From the NCBI RefSeq assembly GCF_004307995.1, contig NZ_SIRE01000015.1:124001-188000 (forward strand): 64,000 bases of DNA, read 5' to 3'. The notes beneath the pieces are model-generated. The model searched no databases, was not told the DNA's origin, and worked only from the letters and a program-made list of their open reading frames with translations. The translations under genes and the position numbers were made by a program. Below are positions 56,466 through 64,000 of the stretch, piece after piece; positions within the stretch are counted from its first letter, which is position 1; the number at the start of each line of letters is the position of its first letter. The stretch comes from Paenibacillus thalictri. Lineage in GTDB: Bacteria > Bacillota > Bacilli > Paenibacillales > NBRC-103111.

Positions 56466-57863
56466 TTACAATACAGCCACAGGCGGCTGATCGGCGCCGT
56501 GTTTCCCTTCCCCATCGCCATGCGCCGAGTCTTCCACGCCTTTACGAACTTCACGCATAACCAGGTACACGAAGATGACGGCGAGGATCCCGTAGACCAG
56601 GGAAAAACCGATTAACGTCGTGGCAACCATGCCGCTGCTGACTAGCGGCGATACGCCGGCTTCCGTCTTCTGCAGTCCGAATACAATCCACGGCTGACGT
56701 CCCACCTCGGTCATAATCCATCCCGCCGTATTACCGATATACGGCAGCGCTATCGCAGGAATCATCCATTTCAAAAAGAAACGGTACCGTTCCAGCCGTC
56801 CCTTCGCAACCGCAAAGGTGCCGAACAAACCAAGGCCTATCATCGCCATACCGGCCGCCACCATGATCCGGAAGCTCCAAAACGAAGTGCGCACCGGGGG
56901 AATATAGTTGCCCGGGCCGTACTTTTGTTCATACTGCGCCTGCAGTTCCAATATGCCGGGTACTTTGCCGTACGGCTTGTTATAAGACAGTATGCTGAGC
57001 GCATAAGGGATTTCCACTTGAAAGCTGTTGGCCTGCTTTTTCGGATCGATTCCAGCGATCACCGTCCACGGCGCACTTTCTCCGCTCGAATGCCAAAGCG
57101 CTTCGGATGCGGCCATTTTCATCGGCTGCGATTTCATCAGATGCTGGGCTTGATCGTGCCCGGCAAAAGCCGTCAGCAAACTGGACATCAACGCAAGCAC
57201 GATGCCGATCGCAAACGACGTTTTGAACAGCTCCGTCTGCTGACGGCGCAATATTTTATAGGCGCTGATGCCTGTAACAAACAATGCTCCTGTAGACAAT
57301 GCACCAAAAATGACATGCGGGAACTCGACCCACAGCTGCTTATTCATCAGCAATGCGAAGAAACTCGTCATTTCCGCGCGACCGTTTACGAGCTCGAACC
57401 CGACCGGCTCCTGCATAAAGGAGTTTGCGCTCAAAATCCAGAACGCCGACACCGTGGCCGACAACGCCACAAGCCAGATGCAGGCCAGATGCAGCTTTTT
57501 GGACAAGCGTTCCCAACCGAAAAGCCAGATCCCAAGAAACGTCGATTCCAGGAAAAACGCCACCAGCGCTTCCACCGCAAGCGGGCCGCCAAATACGGCA
57601 CCCACAAACCGCGAGTAATCGGCCCAGTTCATCCCGAACTGAAACTCTTGCATAATGCCGGTTACAACGCCAACGGCAAAGTTCAAAAGGAAAATTTTGC
57701 CCCAAAACTTAGTCAGTCGCTTGTAGCGATCATCTTTCTTGTACACATACATCGTCTGCATAAATGCGATCAAGTACGCCAAACCAATCGACAGCGGCAC
57801 AATTAAAAAGTGGTAGATGGTCGTAATCCCGAATTGCCATCTAGCAAGATCCAAAGCTTCCAC
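56466..57863 (-). CDS. cydA: Cytochrome bd ubiquinol oxidase subunit I
   Basis: A 465-residue protein, of the short Q-loop type found in Bacillota. The GTG at 57863 has AGGAG 8 nt upstream; the longer frame is rejected. Heme ligands are expected at His in WQFGITTIYHFL and His/Met in the central helices; GRQPWIVFGLQKTE is the conserved motif. It carries the three hemes and oxidises quinol. Two Rex-like operators lie just upstream. Confidence 0.97.
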   Translation of the reverse strand: MEALDLARWQFGITTIYHFLIVPLSIGLAYLIAFMQTMYVYKKDDRYKRLTKFWGKIFLLNFAVGVVTGIMQEFQFGMNWADYSRFVGAVFGGPLAVEALVAFFLESTFLGIWLFGWERLSKKLHLACIWLVALSATVSAFWILSANSFMQEPVGFELVNGRAEMTSFFALLMNKQLWVEFPHVIFGALSTGALFVTGISAYKILRRQQTELFKTSFAIGIVLALMSSLLTAFAGHDQAQHLMKSQPMKMAASEALWHSSGESAPWTVIAGIDPKKQANSFQVEIPYALSILSYNKPYGKVPGILELQAQYEQKYGPGNYIPPVRTSFWSFRIMVAAGMAMIGLGLFGTFAVAKGRLERYRFFLKWMIPAIALPYIGNTAGWIMTEVGRQPWIVFGLQKTEAGVSPLVSSGMVATTLIGFSLVYGILAVIFVYLVMREVRKGVEDSAHGDGEGKHGADQPPVAVL

Positions 57864-57915
57864 AGTATCAGCTCCTTTGTATTCCAACTCATTGTAGCAC
57901 TTGGAAAAAAAGGGG

Positions 57916-57933
57916 ATGTGATTTTTTTCACAA
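57916..57933. promoter_or_regulatory. Rex-like operator 1 upstream of cydA
   Basis: TTGTGAAAAAAATCACAT (minus strand) matches the Rex consensus TTGTGAANNNNTTCACAA apart from the arm ends. Rex represses cyd genes when NADH is low. Confidence 0.7.
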
Positions 57934-57958
57934 CCAGATGCAGCAATGTTGAACATTC

Positions 57959-57974
57959 CGTGAATACCTTCACG
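57959..57974. promoter_or_regulatory. Rex-like operator 2 upstream of cydA
   Basis: CGTGAATACCTTCACG has the perfect GTGAA-N4-TTCAC core. Its centre is 42 bp (about four turns) from operator 1, as for cooperative binding. Confidence 0.65.
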
Positions 57975-58005
57975 TTCTTGTGATCAAGGGCACCTGCCGC
58001 CTCAT

Positions 58006-59493
58006 TCATAGAATAGGCGACAGCAGCCGTGATACCGCTTCTTTGGCTTTGGCCAGATTTGACCGCGCTTCGTACCGCTCCAGGGTCAGCTCCGAACAGT
58101 GCTTGCTGTCTTGAAGAAACAAGTCGTACAGCTGAATCGCGACCTTCTCGTCATATACCAGGGCATTGACTTCAAAGTTTAAGCGAAAGCTGCGCGTATC
58201 GATATTCATCGTGCCCACCGACGCCACTTCTTGATCGACTACAATCGTTTTGGCATGGAGAAAACCTTTCTCGTATTCGAAGATTTTCACGCCATATGGC
58301 AGCAATTCCCCGGCATACGCCAAAGTGGCTGAATAAACAAACGGGTGGTCCGGCTTGTTCGGAATCATAATCCGTACATCCACGCCCGATAGACGCGCGA
58401 TTTTGCATGCATCCATAAAACTGGAGTCGGGAATGAAATACGGCGTTTGTATGTAAATGCTTTTTTTCGCCGACATGATTAATTTCAGGTACATATTTTT
58501 CAAATGTTCCGTTTGCGAATTGGGTCCGCTTGAAATAATTTGCACGGCGCTATGTCCGGGATGCCTTTCGGATCGGAATGAAAAATGGTCCCGATTTGTT
58601 TTCTTTCCGCTGGCAGCCTTATTCCAATCCAAAATAAACCGGCCCTGAATCAGATCAACCGCGCCTCCTTCAATCCGAAAATGCGTATCCCGCCAATAAC
58701 CTATTTTTGCATCCAGCCCTAAATATTCATCCCCTACATTAAACCCTCCGATATAAGCAATCTCCCCGTCAATAATGCAAAGCTTCCGGTGATTCCGGTT
58801 ATTGATGCGAAAATTAATCAGCCTAAATAAGGAAGGGAAAAACGCCTCCACTTCCCCTCCATGCGCGATGAGCTCATTAAAAAACGACCGCGTCATCCGC
58901 TTCGATCCGATTTCGTCATACAGAAGCCGGACTTTTACGCCCTCCTTGGCTTTCTTGGTTAACTCGTCCCTTAACCGCCTGCCAAGTGCGTCTTTTTGAA
59001 TAATATAATATTGGACATTAATTTCTTTCTCGGCATTGCGAATGTCCTCAAACAACGCGTCAAACTTCGCTTTTCCATCATTAAAAACGACAATATCGTT
59101 GTCCATGGTCACTAGTGCGTTGGACGAGCGCAGATTCATTCGCAGCAAATCCGCATATTTGGTTAACAGGCTGCCCTCCTGGAGCTGAATATGCTGCAAC
59201 TGCTCATCCACTGCGGATTGCAGAAATGCGCGTTCCCCGGAAGAAAGCTCGTAAAAATTTTTTTGTTTTAATTGGCGTCCGAAAAAAACATATACCACAA
59301 ATCCAAGAAGAGGGATAAAAAACAACACCATCAACCACGCCCAGGTTGATCCGATATCTCTTCGTTCAATAAACACAACGATACCGGCCAAGACGATATT
59401 GCCCAGCGTCACCATGGAAACTATGAACGTTACAACATGACCGATTTCCAACGAAGTTCCAACCCTTCCTGCACCATTTTCCAATTCCCCCAC
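58006..59493 (-). CDS. cls: Cardiolipin synthase (PLD type)
   Basis: A 495-residue membrane enzyme with two N-terminal membrane segments and two HKD motifs: HRKLCIIDGEIAYIGG near 235 and HAKTIVVDQEVASVGT near 413. It condenses two phosphatidylglycerol molecules to cardiolipin and glycerol. It stands alone. Confidence 0.95.
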   Translation of the reverse strand: MGELENGAGRVGTSLEIGHVVTFIVSMVTLGNIVLAGIVVFIERRDIGSTWAWLMVLFFIPLLGFVVYVFFGRQLKQKNFYELSSGERAFLQSAVDEQLQHIQLQEGSLLTKYADLLRMNLRSSNALVTMDNDIVVFNDGKAKFDALFEDIRNAEKEINVQYYIIQKDALGRRLRDELTKKAKEGVKVRLLYDEIGSKRMTRSFFNELIAHGGEVEAFFPSLFRLINFRINNRNHRKLCIIDGEIAYIGGFNVGDEYLGLDAKIGYWRDTHFRIEGGAVDLIQGRFILDWNKAASGKKTNRDHFSFRSERHPGHSAVQIISSGPNSQTEHLKNMYLKLIMSAKKSIYIQTPYFIPDSSFMDACKIARLSGVDVRIMIPNKPDHPFVYSATLAYAGELLPYGVKIFEYEKGFLHAKTIVVDQEVASVGTMNIDTRSFRLNFEVNALVYDEKVAIQLYDLFLQDSKHCSELTLERYEARSNLAKAKEAVSRLLSPIL

Positions 59494-59599
59494 AACTTAT
59501 CATCGCCGCGGGTTCCCTCCATTGTACCATAACGTGGGGCTAATCCGGCCATTTCTTGGAAAGGCGGTATGTTGGGCCGGCTATTTTGAGATAGACAAA

Positions 59600-59633
59600 C
59601 AAAAAGACTCAGGGGCATCTAATCCCCTGGGTC
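59600..59633 (-). terminator. Terminator of the retropepsin-like unit
   Basis: GACTCAGGGG and CCCCTGGGTC form a 10-bp stem with one wobble, followed on the minus strand by CTTTTTG. Confidence 0.7.
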
Positions 59634-59734
59634 TGGAAGATGGTATAGCTGGAACTAACGGTAATTACCGCCATAAAGTTTTGGATGTGCTTCCTTTAAT
59701 ACCCCGTCTTTAGCCCGCGCGATGTTGCGAATGT

Positions 59735-60142
59735 TTAGTTCGACGAATAAACTTGCATCCTGTCCGTATCAATGACAAGCTTGGCAGTTCTAATAAAATC
59801 AAACCCAAGTATTCCTTGAATATCTATGCCGTAGTCCATTGCACCGACTTCAATCTTACACGAATTTACTGACCATTCACCTAAAATAACAGAGTCAAAC
59901 CATTTCGTAAAAACGATTTCAGTACCTCCAACCCCGTGTATGATTGCTGTCTTATCCGATCCTTCCGGCTTTACTCCAATTTCAAATACCGCATCCGCAT
60001 CAAGAATGGTGCCAGCCGATCCCGTATCCATTAGTATATTTTCCAGACGGAGCCGACGGCCTGCAAAAATAACATCAATATCGACGATAGGCAATCCGTG
60101 CAGCAACCTCAGTTCTACCGCCATCTTTTGAAACCAATCCAT
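59735..60142 (-). CDS. Retropepsin-like aspartic protease
   Basis: A 135-residue protein with the single-lobe pepsin/retropepsin signature: catalytic LMDTGSAGTILD near residue 38, flap-like HGVGGTE near 69 and C-terminal ILGFDFI near 111. It should work as a homodimer. No signal peptide or membrane anchor is seen. Its start overlaps the upstream small gene by 28 nt, so the pair is probably one unit. Substrates of bacterial retropepsins of this kind are mostly unknown. Confidence 0.75.
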   Translation of the reverse strand: MDWFQKMAVELRLLHGLPIVDIDVIFAGRRLRLENILMDTGSAGTILDADAVFEIGVKPEGSDKTAIIHGVGGTEIVFTKWFDSVILGEWSVNSCKIEVGAMDYGIDIQGILGFDFIRTAKLVIDTDRMQVYSSN

Positions 60143-60372
60143 TTCTCTTCAATTTTCAATTGAGGAAGCGATGTGTGAAGAAAATAAATTTCTTTTCCCG
60201 GCTGACTCCTGTGCAATTCCTTATATCGTTTCATCGCTTCCATCGAATCTTCATAACGATCAATAACGGTTACAGAATCAATGAAACGGAATCCGTTCTC
60301 AGAATAGGCCGCCGCTGCTTCAAATACTACCCATTCGTCCGGAAACTTTTCTCGGACTTCTTCCCATTGCAT
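60115..60372 (-). CDS. Small protein paired with the retropepsin-like protease
   Basis: An 85-residue acidic protein (EKFPDEWVVFEAAAAYSENGFRF; YEDSMEAMKRYKELHRSQPGKEIYFLHTS). It resembles short DUF5678-type domains often found next to bacterial retropepsin-like genes, as far as I recall. It could be a substrate, adaptor or inhibitor of the protease; that is inference from the overlap. AGGTGAGCAAGT precedes its ATG. Confidence 0.65.
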   Translation of the reverse strand: MQWEEVREKFPDEWVVFEAAAAYSENGFRFIDSVTVIDRYEDSMEAMKRYKELHRSQPGKEIYFLHTSLPQLKIEEKWIGFKRWR

Positions 60373-60571
60373 ACTTGCTCACCTCAACGATATCGTTTCA
60401 TACAAGTATACCATATGCGTGCAGTCAGCTGGAAAGTATATACTGATCTATCGCGCTAAACTTATGTCCGATATTAATCATTGTGGCTTGCATCGATGAG
60501 AGTTTATTTTGCCGAGTTGGGGTTTGGGAAATTTGCAAGTCCCTCCTGTTTTGAGCTATTGCTTAGCCGAC

Positions 60572-63361
60572 TCAAATTAACTCCATCTTCGGTAACATAT
60601 GTTGATCAAGTAATCCTTTGAGTCTGGACTCTTCCCCACTCCCCGTCGTCGGAAAACGATGCAAGGCCACACCATATTTCTCGAAAATCTCCTCTTTTTT
60701 CTTGTCGCGTTCCAATTGCTTCGGATTATTCTCATGGAAGGCAAACCCGTCCACTTCGATGGCAAGAGCGGGCGAATTATCGAACTTATGATAGATCACA
60801 AAATCAACGGATGCTCGATGCCGCACGAATCGTTGTTCCTCTTCTCCCAGTATGTCCAGATTAGGGAATAAATTCATGAGCAGCACTTGATTGACCAGCC
60901 GGAAATCCTTATAGCGGTCTTCTTTTAAAATTGTATCTAACAAAGCATGCATAATATTCTCGCTCTTATGCCGCGAGCTTTGATATTGCCCGACTTTTTC
61001 GCGAAAATCCCTAAGTTTGTTCGAGTATTCGCGGTACAACAAGTCGAAAATTGAGATTATCTCGCTTTCCAGAACATTAGGGTCCAATGTGCTATATTCC
61101 ATATATCGCATCAAATCGCTGATTTCATTCCCGTACTTTCTGAAGGCTTTTCGATCAGTCACCAGAATAAATTGGTTCTGGGCACGGGACACAGCTACAT
61201 TGACCTTGCAAGGATCATTGACAAATTTCATCCCCATTTTTCCTGATCGAGTCTGGTCTAGCACTGTGGACAGAATCATTGTCGGTTTCTCGCGGCCCTG
61301 ATACTTATGAATAGTGTCGCTCTCCGCCAACTCATAAAACTGCTTGGAAGCCTTATCCGCCTGGTTGCGGTAAGGTGTAGCCACGCCAATATCCGAATGA
61401 CGCGCAGCGTCACTCACCATTCCTTTCAGGACCTCCCGCTCAATCACATCCAGCTCTCTCTGATTAAACTTCCCCTTTCTCCCATCTCTCATATGATTAC
61501 CCTCAACCGTTCCATAAATTAACAGCGGAGCATCCGCTTCAGTCTCATGTGTAAAAACGATGAGTTCCTCTTTATAATACTTTTTATTACAATACTGTAT
61601 AATTCGAGGATGGCAACGGTAATGCTCCCTTAACATCACTTTGGGGATGGAATCTCCATATAAGAACAGCAGTGAGGAAAGAATATTGTGCTGAAAATAA
61701 TTGTAGGCTTCGTTAAGCCCCTCAAAAAGTTCGCTCTTCATCAACTTCTTGATTTTGGCATCTACGATTTGCGGCAATTGTTTGGTATCTCCAACAATAA
61801 TCGCCCGTTTGCAACAAGATAAGGCTAAAGCTCCCGTCAACAGGTCAACTTGTGAGGATTCGTCAATGATACAATAATCAAATAAATAATTGGCCGGGAT
61901 GCTATTACGCAAGGAGTGCGTCGTGCTCAACAAAATCGGGTAATGTTCCATAAAAGACTGAAAATGCTTTACGTTCATATATGATCTCACATCACATTCC
62001 AACTTCTGGCGATGATGATATTTCTCATATAATTTATGTCGAAAAAGTTTAATCGAATACATCTGGTGCTCATGCATTAATTGTTGGTAGGACTGAGCTT
62101 TCAATTTCTGCTCTATAGCATCTATTTGCGAGATCAGATTTTTCACTTTGAGAACATAGAATTGGCGTTGGTAATTTAGCATCACGTCTTGCCCTTGATC
62201 CTTCAACAGCTTAAAGCGAATAAAACCGTGCTTGAAGAACAACTTGAACTTGTACGACAGATTATCATCAGTGCCCAATTCTACTGCCAGGAAGCTATCC
62301 TTCATAAATTCCAATATTCGTCCAGGCGTCTGCCGGTAAAAGGACAATTTGTTTAACTGTTGCACATCCTTTTGGGCATAAAAATGTTCAAAATGCTCCT
62401 GCTCCAACAGATACTCCGCTAGCTTCTGTTTGAGTACTGCCATTTCTCGCTCGCACTCCATCAAGCGGCGAATGCTGCTGTCCAAGCTCGTTATTTTCTT
62501 CCTTATCTCCGCCACTGGCTCGTCACTTCGCCAATCGGACACATTCCATTCCGGAAGATGACGGAAGAAGCGTTCTTTATTCTCCTGGTTCCCTAAGTTT
62601 GCGGCAAAAAAGTGATATCCTTCCCGCTCCAGCTTCTCCCGGACATTGGCTACCGCCGCGTTATTCCCTGAAACTACCGCTACAGTCTTGTCCCGCATGA
62701 CAGTTAAATTGGCCAGTATATTCAAGATCGTCTGAGTTTTGCCTGTACCAGGTGGTCCTTCAATGATACTGATGGTACTTTGCAAAGCTTGATGAAGTGC
62801 GCTCTTCTGGCTGAGATTGTATCGAAACGGAAATAGGCAGCTAGAATCCACAGAGCTGGCGCTGTGAATGGGAGCAGCATTAAGGTAGTGGCTCAATGCG
62901 CTTTCAGGATGAACAAAAGTAAGCTTCGAAAACTCTCTCGCCAAAAAGGCTTGCCGCTCCACTTGCTCGTCTTCATTCTTTACATGCTTCGAAATATCTC
63001 GCCAATACTCCATAATTGGTTTTGCTTTTGTGTATTGGATACCACAACTCTTAATTTGGATGCGTTCGCTTGCATAGGACCTGCTAAGTCCGTTGGTAAA
63101 ATGCACCCGCGCCATAGGACCGAAATTTCTTACCCGCAACACTTTAGAAAAAGGATATCCATCGTTATAAACAGCCATACCATCCGTTATCTCCGTTACT
63201 TTAGGATGTTCCAAAATGACTACATCAACAGAGTTGTAGTTATAACCTTCCATGGAGTTAACGAAAAAAATGCGAACCTGAGATTTCATATATTGATACG
63301 AAGCAACCGCCTCTGTCCTATCTTTACCGCGGATCATGATTAAATATTGTTCTATATCCAT
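60572..63361 (-). CDS. SF1 helicase with C-terminal nuclease-like domain
   Basis: A 929-residue protein; ATG 63361 has TGAGGG 5 nt upstream. Motif [11 protein letters not shown] near residue 205, motif II IIDESSQVD, motif III VGDTKQLPQI, motif IV REHYRCHPRI, motif V HKYQGREKPT and motif VI VAVSRAQNQF place it in the Upf1-like SF1 group. A long coiled-coil region lies between I and II. The C-terminus (SVDFVIYHKFDN...IEVDGFAFH) is a DUF2726/Vsr-like PD-(D/E)XK candidate. Single-gene helicase-nucleases of this kind are often defence genes; no restriction or toxin partner is adjacent. Confidence 0.8.
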   Translation of the reverse strand: MDIEQYLIMIRGKDRTEAVASYQYMKSQVRIFFVNSMEGYNYNSVDVVILEHPKVTEITDGMAVYNDGYPFSKVLRVRNFGPMARVHFTNGLSRSYASERIQIKSCGIQYTKAKPIMEYWRDISKHVKNEDEQVERQAFLAREFSKLTFVHPESALSHYLNAAPIHSASSVDSSCLFPFRYNLSQKSALHQALQSTISIIEGPPGTGKTQTILNILANLTVMRDKTVAVVSGNNAAVANVREKLEREGYHFFAANLGNQENKERFFRHLPEWNVSDWRSDEPVAEIRKKITSLDSSIRRLMECEREMAVLKQKLAEYLLEQEHFEHFYAQKDVQQLNKLSFYRQTPGRILEFMKDSFLAVELGTDDNLSYKFKLFFKHGFIRFKLLKDQGQDVMLNYQRQFYVLKVKNLISQIDAIEQKLKAQSYQQLMHEHQMYSIKLFRHKLYEKYHHRQKLECDVRSYMNVKHFQSFMEHYPILLSTTHSLRNSIPANYLFDYCIIDESSQVDLLTGALALSCCKRAIIVGDTKQLPQIVDAKIKKLMKSELFEGLNEAYNYFQHNILSSLLFLYGDSIPKVMLREHYRCHPRIIQYCNKKYYKEELIVFTHETEADAPLLIYGTVEGNHMRDGRKGKFNQRELDVIEREVLKGMVSDAARHSDIGVATPYRNQADKASKQFYELAESDTIHKYQGREKPTMILSTVLDQTRSGKMGMKFVNDPCKVNVAVSRAQNQFILVTDRKAFRKYGNEISDLMRYMEYSTLDPNVLESEIISIFDLLYREYSNKLRDFREKVGQYQSSRHKSENIMHALLDTILKEDRYKDFRLVNQVLLMNLFPNLDILGEEEQRFVRHRASVDFVIYHKFDNSPALAIEVDGFAFHENNPKQLERDKKKEEIFEKYGVALHRFPTTGSGEESRLKGLLDQHMLPKMELI

Positions 63362-63503
63362 GACTACCCTCATATATTAGCATAATGTGTAATAATAAAG
63401 GATTCTATGGAGTTTAAAGAAATTCCTTCCAAGTCGACTCTCTGAATATGAATTATGAAAAAGGAATTCCAACTATAGGGAACACAACAAGCACCACTAG
63501 TTT

Positions 63504-63562
63504 AAAAAAAGCGACGAAGCAGTAGCGCGTTTATTGAACACACCCACTGTATCGTCGCTTTT
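63504..63562 (-). terminator. Terminator of the 3'-edge oxidoreductase
   Basis: AAAAGCGACGA and TCGTCGCTTTT form an 11-bp stem with a ~34-nt loop and a T-run on the minus strand. Confidence 0.7.
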
Positions 63563-63621
63563 AAGATTGCTATTCTATCCGATCTCCACAAAAAAATTAT
63601 AAAAACCCTTCACCTTTACGC

Positions 63622-63999
63622 TCAAACTTTCACCCGGCAGCCCTGCTCAAACGACCGGATCGCCGCGTCTGCGAGCAATAGTGCACGATAACCTGCCTCT
63701 GCATGGATCGGCGGCTGCTTGCCGGCTCGCAATGCTTCAAACAATGCGTCGGCATGCTTGTCGAACGTGCGATGAAAGCCGCGGTCCACGTCGTTGAAAT
63801 AACCCGCTTCCCACGTCTCGCCGAGCTCATTATCCAGCGGATGATACGTATACCGCTTCACCGTATCGTGAATGACCGCTCGGCCTTTCGTGCCGTCAAG
63901 CTCCACTCTATGCGTATCCGGATAAGAGTAGGACGAGTCGTATGTACCGAGCAAGCTGCCGACCGCACCGTTAGCGAATCGCAGCGTCAGGGACATGGT
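63622..63999 (-). CDS. Gfo/Idh/MocA-type oxidoreductase, C-terminal part (partial)
   Basis: The frame is open to the window end, so the N-terminal Rossmann domain lies outside. The visible ~126 residues (MSLTLRFANGAVGSLLG; TKGRAVIHDTVKR; HADALFEALRAGKQPPIHAEAGYRALLLADAA) match the C-terminal alpha/beta domain of inositol/glucose-type NAD-dependent dehydrogenases. Substrate unknown. Confidence 0.75.
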   Translation of the reverse strand, partial: TMSLTLRFANGAVGSLLGTYDSSYSYPDTHRVELDGTKGRAVIHDTVKRYTYHPLDNELGETWEAGYFNDVDRGFHRTFDKHADALFEALRAGKQPPIHAEAGYRALLLADAAIRSFEQGCRVKV

Positions 64000-64000
64000 G

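Overview
The window looks like chromosome of a spore-forming Bacillota of the Paenibacillus type. Supporting signs are mid-GC sequence, membrane-bound AraC (YesN-like) regulators, Lpl-type sugar ABC permeases, an S-layer-homology surface protein, a YheC/D-type ATP-grasp spore protein, strong AGGAGG ribosome sites and Fur/Rex/cre-like operators of Bacillus type. No rRNA, tRNA, CRISPR array, prophage or intact insertion sequence was seen. Most genes lie on the minus strand. The window opens inside an AraC regulator and closes inside a Gfo/Idh/MocA-type oxidoreductase.

Layout. 1-6.6 kb: polysaccharide locus (membrane AraC regulator, two unsaturated-uronyl-hydrolase-like proteins, a cysteine-type sulfatase), followed by a decayed AraC gene. 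7.6-11.6 kb: a secreted collagen-like protein and an SLH/Ig-like surface protein. 12.0-15.2 kb: a three-gene unit for L-2,3-diaminopropionate (SbnA, SbnB) with a stand-alone PaaK-like adenylating enzyme. 15.4-19.6 kb: ATP-grasp spore protein, chemotaxis receptor, aldo/keto reductase. 19.9-26.9 kb: a tightly coupled catabolic operon (DUF6282-type hydrolase, cupin, HpcH/HpaI aldolase, MFS carrier, thiolase, 3-oxoacid CoA-transferase A and B) opposite a GntR/FadR regulator. 27-30.1 kb: HD nucleotidase, an orphan nuclease-like protein and an HD-GYP protein.

30.2-42.8 kb is the most interesting region. Two identical Fur boxes precede a seven-gene operon: an FmdE-like protein, two paralogous glutamine-amidotransferase-like proteins, a family-5 solute-binding lipoprotein, a permease, a natural permease-ATPase fusion and a second ATPase. 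About 4.5 kb away a perfect Fur box precedes a CntL-type nicotianamine-synthase-like gene. Together they suggest an iron-regulated metallophore synthesis and import system with unusual parts. An FtsH-like protease and a two-component system lie between the two loci. The intergenic region before the CntL-like gene also holds a dense cluster of DnaA boxes.

43-51.3 kb: a sugar or sugar-acid locus (membrane AraC regulator, two Lpl-type permeases, enolase-superfamily enzyme, solute-binding protein, aldo/keto reductase). 51.5-57.9 kb: cytochrome bd oxidase cydA-cydB-cydDC, with CydD and CydC fused and two Rex-like operators upstream. 58-60.4 kb: cardiolipin synthase and a two-gene unit encoding a small protein and a retropepsin-like protease. 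60.6-63.4 kb: a large SF1 helicase with a C-terminal nuclease-like domain, a possible defence gene. All functions are inferred from sequence features and remembered family signatures; no search was run.
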